64,000 nt of DNA from Gemmatimonadota bacterium (GTDB taxonomy: Bacteria; Latescibacterota; UBA2968; GCA-2709665), in contig JAPPFJ010000027.1 in NCBI GenBank assembly GCA_028877215.1, positions 124,001-188,000 of the forward strand, written 5' to 3'. The number at the start of each line of letters is the position of its first letter. Within the stretch, counting starts at the first letter, position 1. Under the pieces are notes generated by a model. That model had not been told where the DNA came from. It saw nothing but the letters and a program-made list of their open reading frames with translations, and did not search any database. Below, piece after piece: positions 44,959-54,203 of the stretch. The position numbers were made by a program, and so were the translations under genes.

Positions 44959-46140
44959 TCAGCGCTTCGTACCCTGTCCCTGGTTCTTTACCGTCGCATC
45001 CGCGGCTGCTGTCGGTACGCCTGACGCCGTCGACGCTCGCAGGCTTATCACTTGCCTGGTCCTGTCGATTTCTGCCGCCAAGATCTTCTCATCAGGTAAG
45101 GCAGTCAGGTATTCCGCAGCCAATACCTTGTTTGGCAACCCTTCAAGCGCGTACCGAGCAACCGCCTCGTCCCTGTGCGAACAAAGGATCAGCCCGACGG
45201 GCGGATTCTCATTTTCACGCATCCATTGATCGCGGGCGTAGTTTAGATATAGATGCATCTGTCCTGCGTCGGCGGGTGTGAATTTGCCAACCTTTAGGTC
45301 GATGATCACCAGACAGCGCAGCCCGCGATGGAAAAACAGCAAGTCCACCCTGTACCACTCATCGCCGATGCGCAGTCGTCTCTGTCGGCCAATGAAGCAG
45401 AAATCCCTGCCCAATTCCAAGAGGAATGTCTCCATGCGGTTGATCAGTGCTTCTTCAAAGTCGTTTTCGGAGTACTCGTCCTTGAGATCCAGGAATTCCA
45501 GGACGAACGGATCCTTGATCGCGTCTTCTGGGTGAGCGCGATCTTCGGGAGATGGCTGCCGACCCTTAGTAAGCATTGCGGGCTTGTTTTTGGATAGAGC
45601 AGTACGTTCGTAGAACTGAGAGTTGATCTGCCGGTTGAGTTGGCGGACCGACCACCCACCCTGCAGCGCTTCGCTTTCGTAGAATTCGCGGGCACGTCTG
45701 TTTTTGACTGACAGCAGCCGTATGTAGGCAGACCAAGGCAGTGGAAAGCGTGAGGCAATTCTGGCTATCGAAATTTCTGCAGACACCGTCTGCAGATTTC
45801 CACTGGAGCCAGATTCTGCAGACGGTGTCTGCAGAATCTGCCATGCAAGGTAGAAAGCCCTCATATTCCAGACATTACGGACCGAAAATCCACGACCATA
45901 GAGCTTGGATAGGTCGGCGGCAAGCCGTTCTACAATACCGTCTCCGTAATCACCACCCCGTCCACCCGACTGCTCGAACTCCACGATCTGCCGTCCGATC
46001 AGCCAATATGCCGCGGTCATTGCTGCATTCACAGAACGTGCAGCCGATTTTCTGGCATCGTTAATGATCTTGGACACATCGCCAAAAATGGCTTGGTACT
46101 TGACTTCGTGCCCGTTGGTCCTGGGTGTAGGATTTTCCAT
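44959..46140 (-). CDS. YhcG/DUF1016-type PD-(D/E)XK nuclease protein
   Basis: From ATG 46140 the 393-residue protein has the DUF1016 N-terminal helical domain: VNAAMTAAYWLIGRQIVEFEQSG, RLAADLSKLYGRGFSVRNVWNMRAFYLAW and FPLPWSAYIRLLSVK. The C-terminal PD-(D/E)XK nuclease domain reads FCFIGRQRRLRIGDEWYRVDLLFFHRGLRCLVIIDLKVGKF, with catalytic Asp and DxK, then YLNYARDQWMRENENPPVGLILC. The family is found with restriction and mobile genes, and its role is unclear (DNA repair or defence). The linker around residues 100-130 contains a double QTxSAES motif coded by two near-perfect DNA palindromes. Confidence 0.92.
   Translation of the reverse strand: MENPTPRTNGHEVKYQAIFGDVSKIINDARKSAARSVNAAMTAAYWLIGRQIVEFEQSGGRGGDYGDGIVERLAADLSKLYGRGFSVRNVWNMRAFYLAWQILQTPSAESGSSGNLQTVSAEISIARIASRFPLPWSAYIRLLSVKNRRAREFYESEALQGGWSVRQLNRQINSQFYERTALSKNKPAMLTKGRQPSPEDRAHPEDAIKDPFVLEFLDLKDEYSENDFEEALINRMETFLLELGRDFCFIGRQRRLRIGDEWYRVDLLFFHRGLRCLVIIDLKVGKFTPADAGQMHLYLNYARDQWMRENENPPVGLILCSHRDEAVARYALEGLPNKVLAAEYLTALPDEKILAAEIDRTRQVISLRASTASGVPTAAADATVKNQGQGTKR
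45771..45840. repeat. Two intragenic palindromes in the YhcG-type gene
   Basis: A perfect palindrome with 14-base arms and a 3-base centre spans 45810-45840 (CAGATTCTGCAGAC, GGT, then the complement). A second with 9-base arms (TCTGCAGAC, ACC, GTCTGCAGA) lies at 45776-45796. Both share CTGCAGAC and stay in frame. Confidence 0.9.
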
Positions 46141-46318
46141 ATACAGCTCTTTTTTACTCCGTATCTGATTCTTGGATAGGAAGATGGGTCTATTACCTGA
46201 CTGACGCCAACATTCTCCAGAAGCACAGTTGTGAAGCAATAATACAGGCGTTTCGTAGAAATGTGTCGGACCAAACAGATTTGCACCGACCCGACGTCCT
46301 CCGTCCAGGAGCGGGTAT

Positions 46319-46420
46319 AGCAACCCTCTTCCGTCTTCCGTCTACTCCACGCCTTTAGCTTTTCCTCTTCCTTCTGCCTTCTACCTTTTTCCTTTTTCCT
46401 TCTTCCTTTGTCCCCCTCTA
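46319..46420. repeat. Pyrimidine-rich low-complexity repeat
   Basis: CTTCCGTCTTCCGTCTAC, then CTTCCTTCTGCCTTCTACC and more of the same, is the reverse complement of the repeat type at 44300. It fills about a third of the gap 46141-46417; the rest shows no feature. Confidence 0.65.
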
Positions 46421-48091
46421 CTCGTCCGTCACGCATCCCTCGGATGCCGTGGTCACGGTCTTGATGTATTTGTAGAGCGTCCCCTGCGAGGCTTTGTACG
46501 GAGGCGCGGCCCAGACCGCACGCCGCTTCGCCAGTTCTTCGTCGCTCAGGTCCACGCTGATCTCGTTGGCCTCCGCGTCGATTGTAATCACGTCCCCATT
46601 CTCGACGAGGGCGATCGTGCCGCCCTCCTGCGCTTCGGGCGTGATATGTCCCACGACGAACCCGTGCGATCCGCCCGAGAACCGTCCGTCCGTGATCAGC
46701 GCGACGTCATTGCCGAGGCCTGCGCCCATGATTACAGACGTTGGCGTGAGCATCTCCGGCATACCCGGCCCGCCCGTGGGTCCCTCGTAACGGATGACCA
46801 CCACGCATCCCTTCTTCACTTCGTTTCGCTCGACGGCCCCGAGCAGGTCCTCCTCCCGGTCGAAAACCGCCGCAGGACCGGAGAACCGCACCCCTTCCTT
46901 ACCCGTGATCTTGGCCACCGCGCCCTCCGACGCCAGGTTTCCACGCAGGATGCGCAGATGTCCCGTGGTCTTGATCGGCCGGTCCACGGGCCGCACCACC
47001 TCTTGTCCCTCGTCCAGACCAGGCAACTCCGCGAGGTTTTCCGCAATCGTCCGACCGGTTACGGTCAGGCAGTCTCCATTCAGGAAGCCGTTCCCCAGCA
47101 GATATTTCATCACGCCAGGCGTTCCGCCGACGTTGTGCAGGTCCTCCATCACATACAGCCCGCTGGGCTTGAAGTCCGCCAACAACGGCACCCGGTCGCT
47201 CACGGCCTGAAAATCGTCGATGGTCAACGACACGCCAACAGACTTTGCGATTGCGATCAGGTGCAGCACCGCGTTGGTCGACCCGCCGAGCGCCATCACC
47301 ACGACCATTGCGTTCTCGAATGCCTCGCGGGTCATGATGTCCCGGGGCTTGATATCCTGCTCGAGCAGGTTCCGGATGGCCGCGCCGGACTGGAAGCACT
47401 CCTCCAGCTTGCCCTTGTCAACTGCTGGCGTGGAAGAACTGTAGGGCAGGGACATCCCCATCGCCTCGATGGCGGATGCCATCGTATTCGCGGTATACAT
47501 CCCCCCGCAGGCTCCGGCGCCCGGACAGGAATGCTGCACAACGTCCTTCCGACCCGCTTCGTCCAGTTCGCCCGCCAGGTACTCCCCGTAACTCTGAAAG
47601 GCCGACACGATATCGAGTTTCTTGTGGTCACGAATTCCGGGTTTGATCGTACCTCCGTAGATCATCAATGACGGCCGGTTCAGACGGCCCATGGCCATCA
47701 CACACCCGGGCATGTTCTTGTCGCAGCCCGGAAGGGATATATTGGCGTCGTACCATTGCGCGCCCATAACCGTTTCGATCGAATCCGCGATAAGGTCCCG
47801 CGACTGGAGCGAAAAACTCATGCCATCCGTGCCCATGGAGATCCCGTCGCTCACGCCAATCGTGTTGAATCTCATGCCCATCAGACCGGCCGCGTCCACG
47901 CCCTGCTTCACCTTCGCCGCGAGATCCAGCAGGTGCATATTGCAGGTATTGCCCTCGTACCACATGCTGGCGATGCCAACCTGCGCCTTGTCCATATCCG
48001 CTTCGGTCATTCCCGTTCCGTACAACATCGCCTGCGACGCGCCCTGGGACTTCACCTGCGTAATCCGCGAACTGTATTTGTTCAGCGCCAT
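46418..48091 (-). CDS. ilvD: Dihydroxy-acid dehydratase
   Basis: Dehydrates 2,3-dihydroxy acids in valine, leucine and isoleucine synthesis. The 557-residue protein shows the three iron-sulfur cysteines in [18 protein letters not shown] and [61 protein letters not shown] and [17 protein letters not shown] complete the IlvD/Edd signature. The N-terminus and length agree with IlvD rather than Edd or sugar-acid dehydratases. AAGGAAA precedes ATG 48091. No other ilv gene is next to it. Confidence 0.96.
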   Translation of the reverse strand: MALNKYSSRITQVKSQGASQAMLYGTGMTEADMDKAQVGIASMWYEGNTCNMHLLDLAAKVKQGVDAAGLMGMRFNTIGVSDGISMGTDGMSFSLQSRDLIADSIETVMGAQWYDANISLPGCDKNMPGCVMAMGRLNRPSLMIYGGTIKPGIRDHKKLDIVSAFQSYGEYLAGELDEAGRKDVVQHSCPGAGACGGMYTANTMASAIEAMGMSLPYSSSTPAVDKGKLEECFQSGAAIRNLLEQDIKPRDIMTREAFENAMVVVMALGGSTNAVLHLIAIAKSVGVSLTIDDFQAVSDRVPLLADFKPSGLYVMEDLHNVGGTPGVMKYLLGNGFLNGDCLTVTGRTIAENLAELPGLDEGQEVVRPVDRPIKTTGHLRILRGNLASEGAVAKITGKEGVRFSGPAAVFDREEDLLGAVERNEVKKGCVVVIRYEGPTGGPGMPEMLTPTSVIMGAGLGNDVALITDGRFSGGSHGFVVGHITPEAQEGGTIALVENGDVITIDAEANEISVDLSDEELAKRRAVWAAPPYKASQGTLYKYIKTVTTASEGCVTDE

Positions 48092-48216
48092 GGTTTTCCT
48101 TTCTCATTTATCGAACTGAAGCCGTCTTGTGCGCGTGCCAGGATTATTTCCGGCTTGTTTTCATTCATTCCGGATTTAATTTAATCGAATGACGGACACC
48201 GGTCAACAACGGGAAA

Positions 48217-48370
48217 TCGGGTAGAGGTGGGACGTGAGCCGGTAGAGGAAGTCCTTGCCCGATATTTTAATTCTTCTTGCCTCCGGCACAAAAGGAATCC
48301 TCACAAGGCAGGCAATCTCTCCCCTCTTGCGTCTACCCTCTCACCCTGTCAAGGGGTGGGCTTTTGAGGA
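48217..48370. repeat. Dispersed repeat (CCTTGCCCGATATTT family)
   Basis: CCTTGCCCGATATTTTAATTC, CCTCCGGCAC and CTCACAAGGCAGGCAATCTC are almost identical to 31975-32090. Flanks GGGTAGAGG and CTACCCTC are inverted. It lies in the leader of the GNAT gene. Confidence 0.85.
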
Positions 48371-48379
48371 TGGGTAGCC

Positions 48380-48997
48380 ATGGACTTCAATCTCCAGATA
48401 CGCATGAATATCTCCGCCGAGGCGATTGGCAGGTTGCCCGATAATCCGTGTCCGAAGGGCTACTGTCTGCGTACGCTTAGGCCGGGTGACGAGGTAAATC
48501 TGCCAGGACTGATGGTGTCCGCCGGGGTTGGGTGGACGCCATTCGACGCGACGGGGATGACGGAATACCTGGAGGCGCCGGACCGGTGGGACGGGTCGCA
48601 CGTGGTCGAGGCCGATGGCGTGCTGGCGGCGCTATGCTTCGCCACGCGGCGGGATGGGGTCGATCCGGTGTGGGGACAGCTCGACTATGTCTGCGTCCGC
48701 CCCGGGCACCGGGGCGCTGGACTCGGATTCCTCGTGTGCGCGGCGGTGCTTCAATATCAACGCCGGCGCGGCTACCCCGCCTCGACGTTGACAACGCTCA
48801 CGGTCACGCCGGACAATCTCCAACTCGCCGCCATCAAGACGTATCTCAGCCTCGGATTTCTTCCCGTCGAAACCGAGCGCAATCAAGAGGTCTGCGAGAC
48901 GGTGTACCGGGCGATGGGTTGTCCGCTGCCCGTCGACTGGTGGCCGTCGGATTCCCCCTTTCCACCCATCGATGTTCCTGATGAGCCTATGGGATAA
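48380..48997 (+). CDS. GNAT-family N-acetyltransferase
   Basis: The 205-residue protein contains the acetyl-CoA binding motif A as LDYVCVRPGHRGAGLGFLVCAAVL (RGxGxG-type), followed by STLTTLTVTPDNLQLAAIKTYLSLGFLPV, the usual motif B with N-x-A-x-x-x-Y-x-x-x-G-F. The N-terminal 70 residues are unusual in length. The substrate is unknown. The stop codon overlaps the start of the DUF418 gene (TAATG), so the two are co-translated. Confidence 0.88.
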   Translation: MDFNLQIRMNISAEAIGRLPDNPCPKGYCLRTLRPGDEVNLPGLMVSAGVGWTPFDATGMTEYLEAPDRWDGSHVVEADGVLAALCFATRRDGVDPVWGQLDYVCVRPGHRGAGLGFLVCAAVLQYQRRRGYPASTLTTLTVTPDNLQLAAIKTYLSLGFLPVETERNQEVCETVYRAMGCPLPVDWWPSDSPFPPIDVPDEPMG

Positions 48998-50271
48998 TGA
49001 ACGAGGACGCCACGATAATCAATCCCGCTCAGGATTCGAGCGCCGCACCCGTCTCCCAGACCGAACGCATCGAGTCGATCGACGTCCTGCGCGGTTTCGC
49101 CCTGCTCGGTATCCTTGTCATGAACATCCAGGCATTTGCCATGCCCCAGGCGGCGTACTTCAACCCAACCGCCTACGGCGACCTCACCGGCGTGAACCGA
49201 TACGTCTGGATTGCGGGCCGGTTGCTCGCCGACCAGAAGTTCATGACGATTTTTTCGTTGCTCTACGGCGCGGGCATCGTTCTCATGACGGCGCGGGCCG
49301 GGACGCGTAGCGATGCCCGCCGGGTGCACTACCGGCGCATGAGGTGGCTGCTGGTCATCGGGCTGCTCCATGGGCATCTTCTCTGGTGGGGCGATATCCT
49401 CTTCCATTACGCTGTCTGCGGGATGCTGGTCTATCCGCTGCGCCGCCAGTCGCCACGGCGGCTGCTCGTCCTTGGGGTGGTGCTGCTTGTCGCTTTTTCC
49501 GCGTTCTGGGGCGTATTTGGACTGTCGTTCCCGTACTGGCCGGAGGAGGCGCGCGCCAAGTTCGTCGCAGACGCCTGGCAGCCGCCGCAGGAGAAAGTCG
49601 ACGCGGAACTTGCCACCTACCGCGGCGGCTGGCTTGAACAGATGCCCGATCGGTCAGTGACGGCGCTTGCGAGCGAGACGCTGGTGCTGGTCATGTGGGC
49701 CGTATGGCGCGCAGGTGGGTTAATGCTGATCGGAATGGCGCTTTTCAAGAAAGACGTGTTCAACGCGCGACGTTCGACACGCTTCTACGTGTCGCTGATC
49801 GCTGTTGCAGCCGCCGTCGGCATTCCCCTCCAGGCGTACGGAATCTCACTCGACTTCGCGACAGGGTGGTCGTTCCGGTCGTTCTTCGTGGGCTTTCAGT
49901 TGGTCTACTGGACAAGCATTGCTGTCGGTCTCGGCTACGTCGGTGCGATTATGCTGGTGTGCCGGACGCCGGCGCTTCGCCGTTTCACCCGTCCGTTCGC
50001 GGCCGTGGGCCAGACCGCCCTCACCAACTATCTGCTGCAGACGGTCATCTGCACGTCGATCTTCTACGGCCACGGCCTGGGCTGGTTCGGCTCAGTGGAT
50101 CGAATCGGGCAGGCCGGTGTGATGACCGGCGTCTGGGCGGTGCAGCTCATCGCCTCGCCATTGTGGCTGCGCCGATATCGCTTCGGGCCTGTAGAGTGGG
50201 CATGGCGGTCTCTCACCTACCGGGCGCGGCAACCGATGAGGCGGAGTCCTGTGCCCGAGCACGCGAAGTGA
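48997..50271 (+). CDS. DUF418/YeiB-family membrane protein
   Basis: The 424-residue protein opens with the family signature RIESIDVLRGFALLGILVMNIQAF. It continues with SLLYGAGIVLMTARAG (FSLLFG-type), LLVIGLLHGHLLWWGDILFHYAVCGMLVYPLR, and a C-terminal DUF418 part with FAAVGQTALTNYLLQTVICT and PLWLRRYRFGPVEWAWRSLTY. About eight to ten membrane helices are predicted. The family is related to membrane acyltransferases and transporters; the function is not known. It is coupled to the upstream GNAT gene by TAATG. Confidence 0.93.
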   Translation: MNEDATIINPAQDSSAAPVSQTERIESIDVLRGFALLGILVMNIQAFAMPQAAYFNPTAYGDLTGVNRYVWIAGRLLADQKFMTIFSLLYGAGIVLMTARAGTRSDARRVHYRRMRWLLVIGLLHGHLLWWGDILFHYAVCGMLVYPLRRQSPRRLLVLGVVLLVAFSAFWGVFGLSFPYWPEEARAKFVADAWQPPQEKVDAELATYRGGWLEQMPDRSVTALASETLVLVMWAVWRAGGLMLIGMALFKKDVFNARRSTRFYVSLIAVAAAVGIPLQAYGISLDFATGWSFRSFFVGFQLVYWTSIAVGLGYVGAIMLVCRTPALRRFTRPFAAVGQTALTNYLLQTVICTSIFYGHGLGWFGSVDRIGQAGVMTGVWAVQLIASPLWLRRYRFGPVEWAWRSLTYRARQPMRRSPVPEHAK

Positions 50272-50326
50272 CCGTAGCGGATGCTGGACAGGTATAGCGC
50301 ACGCGGCGTGTGTGCAGTATAACTCG

Positions 50327-50360
50327 CGCCTCTCCGTTTAAACCCTCGGGGAGGCGTTTC
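50327..50360 (+). terminator. Rho-independent terminator after DUF418 gene
   Basis: Stem CGCCTCTCCG (50327-50336) with CGGGGAGGCG (50347-50356, one wobble) followed by TTT. It lies inside the longest open frame of the next gene and supports the later start at 50613. The remainder of 50272-50612 shows no feature I can name. Confidence 0.7.
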
Positions 50361-50612
50361 TCGTATCACTACTTCTCCACACGCCTCCCGTCGATTACGA
50401 CGCCTCGTTTCACGCGGCAGCCTCTCACTTGGCATTGCCGATCTGTCACCGGGACGAAACAAGCGGCGATGAGCAATTGCATGCGCCCGTGTCATGCGCA
50501 TCAGGTTGAATACACACTATTCTCAACAGATAAGGAGATGGAACGGAAAGACCAGGGTCTCAATCTAACAAAACGGCCGCCTGACTCTCAATCAACAGCC
50601 GCCGGGGGAAAA

Positions 50613-53060
50613 ATGGAGGCGCGTGTGAGACCGATATTTTCGATGATTTTTTGTGTGTCCGTGTTGAGCTTCAGTACCCATGCCTACGGGCTCGGGTCGG
50701 TACGCGGCACGGTGCGCGACGCTACAGACGGTGAAACATTGCCGAATGCCAACGTCGTGATCGACAGTCTGAACATCGGGGTGTCCACGGATAAGTCCGG
50801 TTACTTTGTTATCGGGAATCTCCCGCCGGGCGGACACGTCATTTCCGCAAGCTTCATAGGTTACACCAGTCGATCCGTCGATATCGTCATTGAGTCGGTT
50901 GAGACCGCGAGGGTGGTGATCGAGCTGGATCCCGTGGCGTTGTCGATTGACGAAATAGAAGTCGTAGAAGACCGCGTCGCAACGACTGAGTTGACGCCGG
51001 TTAGCGCGTTCGGCACCCGCGTCACCGAACTGGCGCGCATTCCAACGGTGGGGCAGCCCGATCTGATGCGTGGCATTCAGCTTCTTCCCGGAGTTCAGGC
51101 AGGCAATGAGAATTCCGCCGGGTTGTACGTCCGAGGGGGCACGCCCGGACAGAATCTGATTCTCCTCGACGACGTGGTCGTCTACAACCCGAATCACCTC
51201 TTCGGCTTCTTCAGCACGTTCAATCCCGATGCGCTGAAGGACGTTACATTGATCAAGGGGACATTTCCCGCGCGGTACGGCGACCGGCTGTCGAGCGTAC
51301 TCGATATTACGAACCTCGACGGCAACCGGAAATCTCTGGATGCCCGAGGATCCATGGACCTCATCAGCGCGGGTCTGACGATCGAAGGACCCGTGGGCGA
51401 TCGCGGATCCTGGATGCTGTCGGGTCGACGTACCTATCAGGAGGTCCTGGAGTCGCCGCTTTTCAGTCATCTGGTGGACGAGATGTTCAGCACCCGGATC
51501 GGCACGATTTCAGCGAGCCCTGGCGCTGGCGGCGGGCCGTTTGGTTTCGGCGGCGGCGGGTTTGGCGGCAGGCGGTTCGGAGGGACGCGATTCAGCTTTC
51601 AGCAGCAGACGGGCGACTTCGATCAGGACTACGGATTCTACGATACGAATTTCAAGCTGAACCTGGACGTGTCGGACAATAACAGCATTTCCATCAGCGG
51701 CTACGCGGGCCGTGACGCGTTGGATCTATCCCTGCCGTCGTTCCGCCAGCAGACGCGGGAACAGCTCATGGATTGGGGCAACCAGATCGCGCGGTTCAAA
51801 TGGCAGCGCATCTACACCGACAACCTGATCGGCAACGTCCAGATTTCGGCAAGCCGATACATCTCGAATTTTGACGTCGCGACGAACCAGAACGCCGATC
51901 AGGCAGGGCAAGGTGGAGAGGGCCGCCAGGGGCGTGGATTCGGGCTGAATCGCAACAACGAGCTGAACGACCTGACGGCGAAGGCGACGTTCGATCTCTA
52001 TTCGGGCCCGTATCACACCACGCGTTTCGGCGCCCAACTCACGGCCTACGACGCCCTTTACCGGCAGGGTGTGGGCGATTCGGTCCGTACGGGAATCAAT
52101 ACGGCGTCGCTGTACCAGACGGGCTACCTCGAGCATGCGATGCGCCTGGGCCGCCTGGAACTGACGCCCGGGATTCGCGTGAGTCACTTCAACAGCGGCG
52201 ATTATAACCGATGGTCGCCGCGCGCGACGGGTCTGTTCCAATTCGATGAGAAGTTCGCGTTCAAGGGCGGCTGGGGCATTTACCACCAGTTCGTCAACCT
52301 GATTTCGATAGAAGCCAACACGTACACGACGGATATGTGGCTGCCAGTGGACGAGACCCTGACGCCGGGCAAAGCCGTTCACAGCGCATTCGGCCTCATG
52401 TTGACGCCAAACGAAGGATGGCAGGTCGATCTGGAGTTCTATCACAAGGACCTCGAGGACCTCGTGGAATTCCAGTCTCAGGTGCGTCTTGACGATTCAA
52501 CCCCGCTCTCCGACCTGTTTGTGACCGGATCGGGCACATCCTACGGCGGAGAGATCCTGCTTCGGAAGACGGAAGGGCGCCTGAAGGGTTGGATCGGATA
52601 CACCCTGAGCAAAACGGAGCACACATTTGCAAACCTGAATCATGGCGAGCCATTTCCGCCAAAGTACGATCGGCGCCATGACCTTTCCCTGGTGACCGAC
52701 TATTACGTGGGCAGAGGCTGGAACCTCAACTTGAACTGGGTATATGGCACGGGACAGGCCTATACGATCCCGGAGGCGCGTTATGAGGTGCAACAGCCTA
52801 CGGGACAGACCATACCCTACGTCCATGTTTCGGAAAAGAACGCCTACCGGCTGCCGGCCTATCATCGGCTCGATCTTGGCGTCACGCGTGAAATAAACCT
52901 GGGCGGCGTCGAAGCTGAGCTGGTATTCAGCGTGTTCAATGTCTACAACCGGCGTAACGTGTGGTATCGCTCGTTCGATGCAACCGAGCCGGAAGTTCTG
53001 GTACAGGATGTGTTATTACAGCCCATTTTGCCGAGTGTCGGTCTACGTTTCAACATGTAG
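50613..53060 (+). CDS. TonB-dependent receptor with carboxypeptidase-like regulatory domain
   Basis: I start at ATG 50613, after GGGGGA, which gives a signal peptide (MIFCVSVLSFSTHAYG) and an 815-residue protein. First comes a CarboxypepD-reg-like domain (GTVRDATDGETLPNANVVID, GYFVIGNLPPGGHVI). The plug follows (DLMRGIQLLPGVQAGNENSA, LYVRGGTPGQNLILLDDVVV, PARYGDRLSSVLDI). A 22-strand-type barrel completes it, ending VGLRFNM with a terminal aromatic-rich strand. A Gly-rich loop (GAGGGPFGFGGGGFGG) lies near residue 310. TonB receptors import large substrates across the outer membrane. The next gene is a DUF4249-like lipoprotein, a pairing usual in Bacteroidota. Confidence 0.93.
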   Translation: MEARVRPIFSMIFCVSVLSFSTHAYGLGSVRGTVRDATDGETLPNANVVIDSLNIGVSTDKSGYFVIGNLPPGGHVISASFIGYTSRSVDIVIESVETARVVIELDPVALSIDEIEVVEDRVATTELTPVSAFGTRVTELARIPTVGQPDLMRGIQLLPGVQAGNENSAGLYVRGGTPGQNLILLDDVVVYNPNHLFGFFSTFNPDALKDVTLIKGTFPARYGDRLSSVLDITNLDGNRKSLDARGSMDLISAGLTIEGPVGDRGSWMLSGRRTYQEVLESPLFSHLVDEMFSTRIGTISASPGAGGGPFGFGGGGFGGRRFGGTRFSFQQQTGDFDQDYGFYDTNFKLNLDVSDNNSISISGYAGRDALDLSLPSFRQQTREQLMDWGNQIARFKWQRIYTDNLIGNVQISASRYISNFDVATNQNADQAGQGGEGRQGRGFGLNRNNELNDLTAKATFDLYSGPYHTTRFGAQLTAYDALYRQGVGDSVRTGINTASLYQTGYLEHAMRLGRLELTPGIRVSHFNSGDYNRWSPRATGLFQFDEKFAFKGGWGIYHQFVNLISIEANTYTTDMWLPVDETLTPGKAVHSAFGLMLTPNEGWQVDLEFYHKDLEDLVEFQSQVRLDDSTPLSDLFVTGSGTSYGGEILLRKTEGRLKGWIGYTLSKTEHTFANLNHGEPFPPKYDRRHDLSLVTDYYVGRGWNLNLNWVYGTGQAYTIPEARYEVQQPTGQTIPYVHVSEKNAYRLPAYHRLDLGVTREINLGGVEAELVFSVFNVYNRRNVWYRSFDATEPEVLVQDVLLQPILPSVGLRFNM

Positions 53061-53078
53061 GTCGGCCGGCGGAGGGAA

Positions 53079-53277
53079 TTGACCTTGATTCCTCATTTTT
53101 CGAGGACGTTAATTCGAATATGTGCCAGTTAAAAAAGGCGATTAGACTGCTGATTACCAGGATACACCAGGACACTGTACGTGAACTGAAAAAATGTCCT
53201 TCATGACGACCATTTCGGCCTGTTTCGAAGGGTTTCGTCGAGTTGCCGCGTTGCGGCTTTTTCGGAATTGAGGTTAA
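53079..53277. mobile_element. MITE-like element, copy 1 (199 bp)
   Basis: The ends TTGACCTTGATTC and GAATTGAGGTTAA are imperfect inverted repeats. The copy is in opposite orientation to those at 59046 and 62874. A 45-base stretch (53142-53186) is identical to copy 3. It carries no open frame of its own and sits between the TonB receptor and its partner lipoprotein gene. Confidence 0.85.
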
Positions 53278-53278
53278 T

Positions 53279-54115
53279 ATGATCAATTTGCGTTTGATTC
53301 TGTGTGCGGTTGTTGGTCTTGGTTCCGGCGCGTGCAGTACTTCGCCGACAGAGTCGTTGGGGGAGTTTCAGGAGACGATTCTTATCGAAGGCTATCTTCA
53401 AGCGGGAAGCAATGTCTCCGATTTGTTCGTGGGCACGACGATGCCGCTTTCGAGCGAATACGATCGCGACGCCAGCGCGCTCTCCGATGCAGGCGTCACG
53501 ATAACCGTGGACGGCGTAACGCATTCCCTGTCATCCGTTCCGGATAAACCCGGCGCCTACCAACATCACGACCTGGTGGTCCAGCCCGGCAAAACCTACC
53601 ATCTGACAGTCACGACGGGCTTGGGGAAGGCGACCGCGCAAACAACCGTGCCGTTCCCGCCTAGAGCTTCGGGGGCGCCCGTGGTTAACGTTGGCGGTGA
53701 TCCATACCGCGTCACGTGGGAAGGCGAGACTAATGGCGGCTATGTCACGTCAAGGCAGGCCATGGAGCTTCTGGAACGAATCCCACCGGAGAGCCAGTTC
53801 GGAGGCGGGCGGTTTGGCGGCGGCTTCGGCGGGGCAATTGACACCACGGGATTCGGCGCGCTGAGGGACAGCATCGCCAGGGCGGACCAATGGCGGTTCC
53901 TGCAAGGAGAATCCCAGACGTTGAATCCCCTTCAGTTTTCCTATTATGGTACCTATTCATTTCTGGTCTTCGCTCTTGACGAGAATTACGGGGACTTTCT
54001 GATCTCGAGCCAGCAGGACAAGGCCACGCTCGACGAACCTCGATTTCATATCGAGGGTGGCATCGGGCTGTTCGCATCCATGGCCGCGGATTCCGTCCTG
54101 TTTCGGGTGGAATGA
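53279..54115 (+). CDS. DUF4249-like outer-membrane lipoprotein
   Basis: The 278-residue protein starts with a lipoprotein signal (LRLILCAVVGLGSGAC, lipobox GSGAC). A DUF4249-type beta sandwich follows: ETILIEGYLQAGSNVSDLFV, AGVTITVDGVTHSL, PGAYQHHDLVVQPGKTYHLTV, TAQTTVPFPP. A Gly-rich loop (FGGGRFGGGFGG) resembles one in the upstream receptor. DUF4249 proteins accompany TonB receptors. The ATG at 53279 is 2 bases after the end of a MITE-like element, whose GAGG (53270-53273) serves as the ribosome binding site. It may therefore be uncoupled from its original operon signals. Confidence 0.85.
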   Translation: MINLRLILCAVVGLGSGACSTSPTESLGEFQETILIEGYLQAGSNVSDLFVGTTMPLSSEYDRDASALSDAGVTITVDGVTHSLSSVPDKPGAYQHHDLVVQPGKTYHLTVTTGLGKATAQTTVPFPPRASGAPVVNVGGDPYRVTWEGETNGGYVTSRQAMELLERIPPESQFGGGRFGGGFGGAIDTTGFGALRDSIARADQWRFLQGESQTLNPLQFSYYGTYSFLVFALDENYGDFLISSQQDKATLDEPRFHIEGGIGLFASMAADSVLFRVE

Positions 54116-54127
54116 CCCGGCCGCCGC

Positions 54128-54156
54128 TTGACAGGAAGAGGCCGGCGGGCTATATT
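54128..54156 (+). promoter_or_regulatory. tmRNA promoter, TTGACA-N17-TATATT
   Basis: TTGACA (54128-54133) and TATATT (54151-54156), 48 bases upstream of the mature tmRNA 5' end. The context GGGCTATATTTTCAG is the same as at 16988. Confidence 0.85.
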
Positions 54157-54203
54157 TTCAGCGCCCGGGCGGCCAGGCGGCCCGGGGCAAGGCGATACCG
54201 TGT

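Noticed and set aside
46646..47671. Long + strand open frame across the ilvD locus
   Set aside because: It is antisense to the well-conserved dihydroxy-acid dehydratase; its codon pattern only mirrors that gene.
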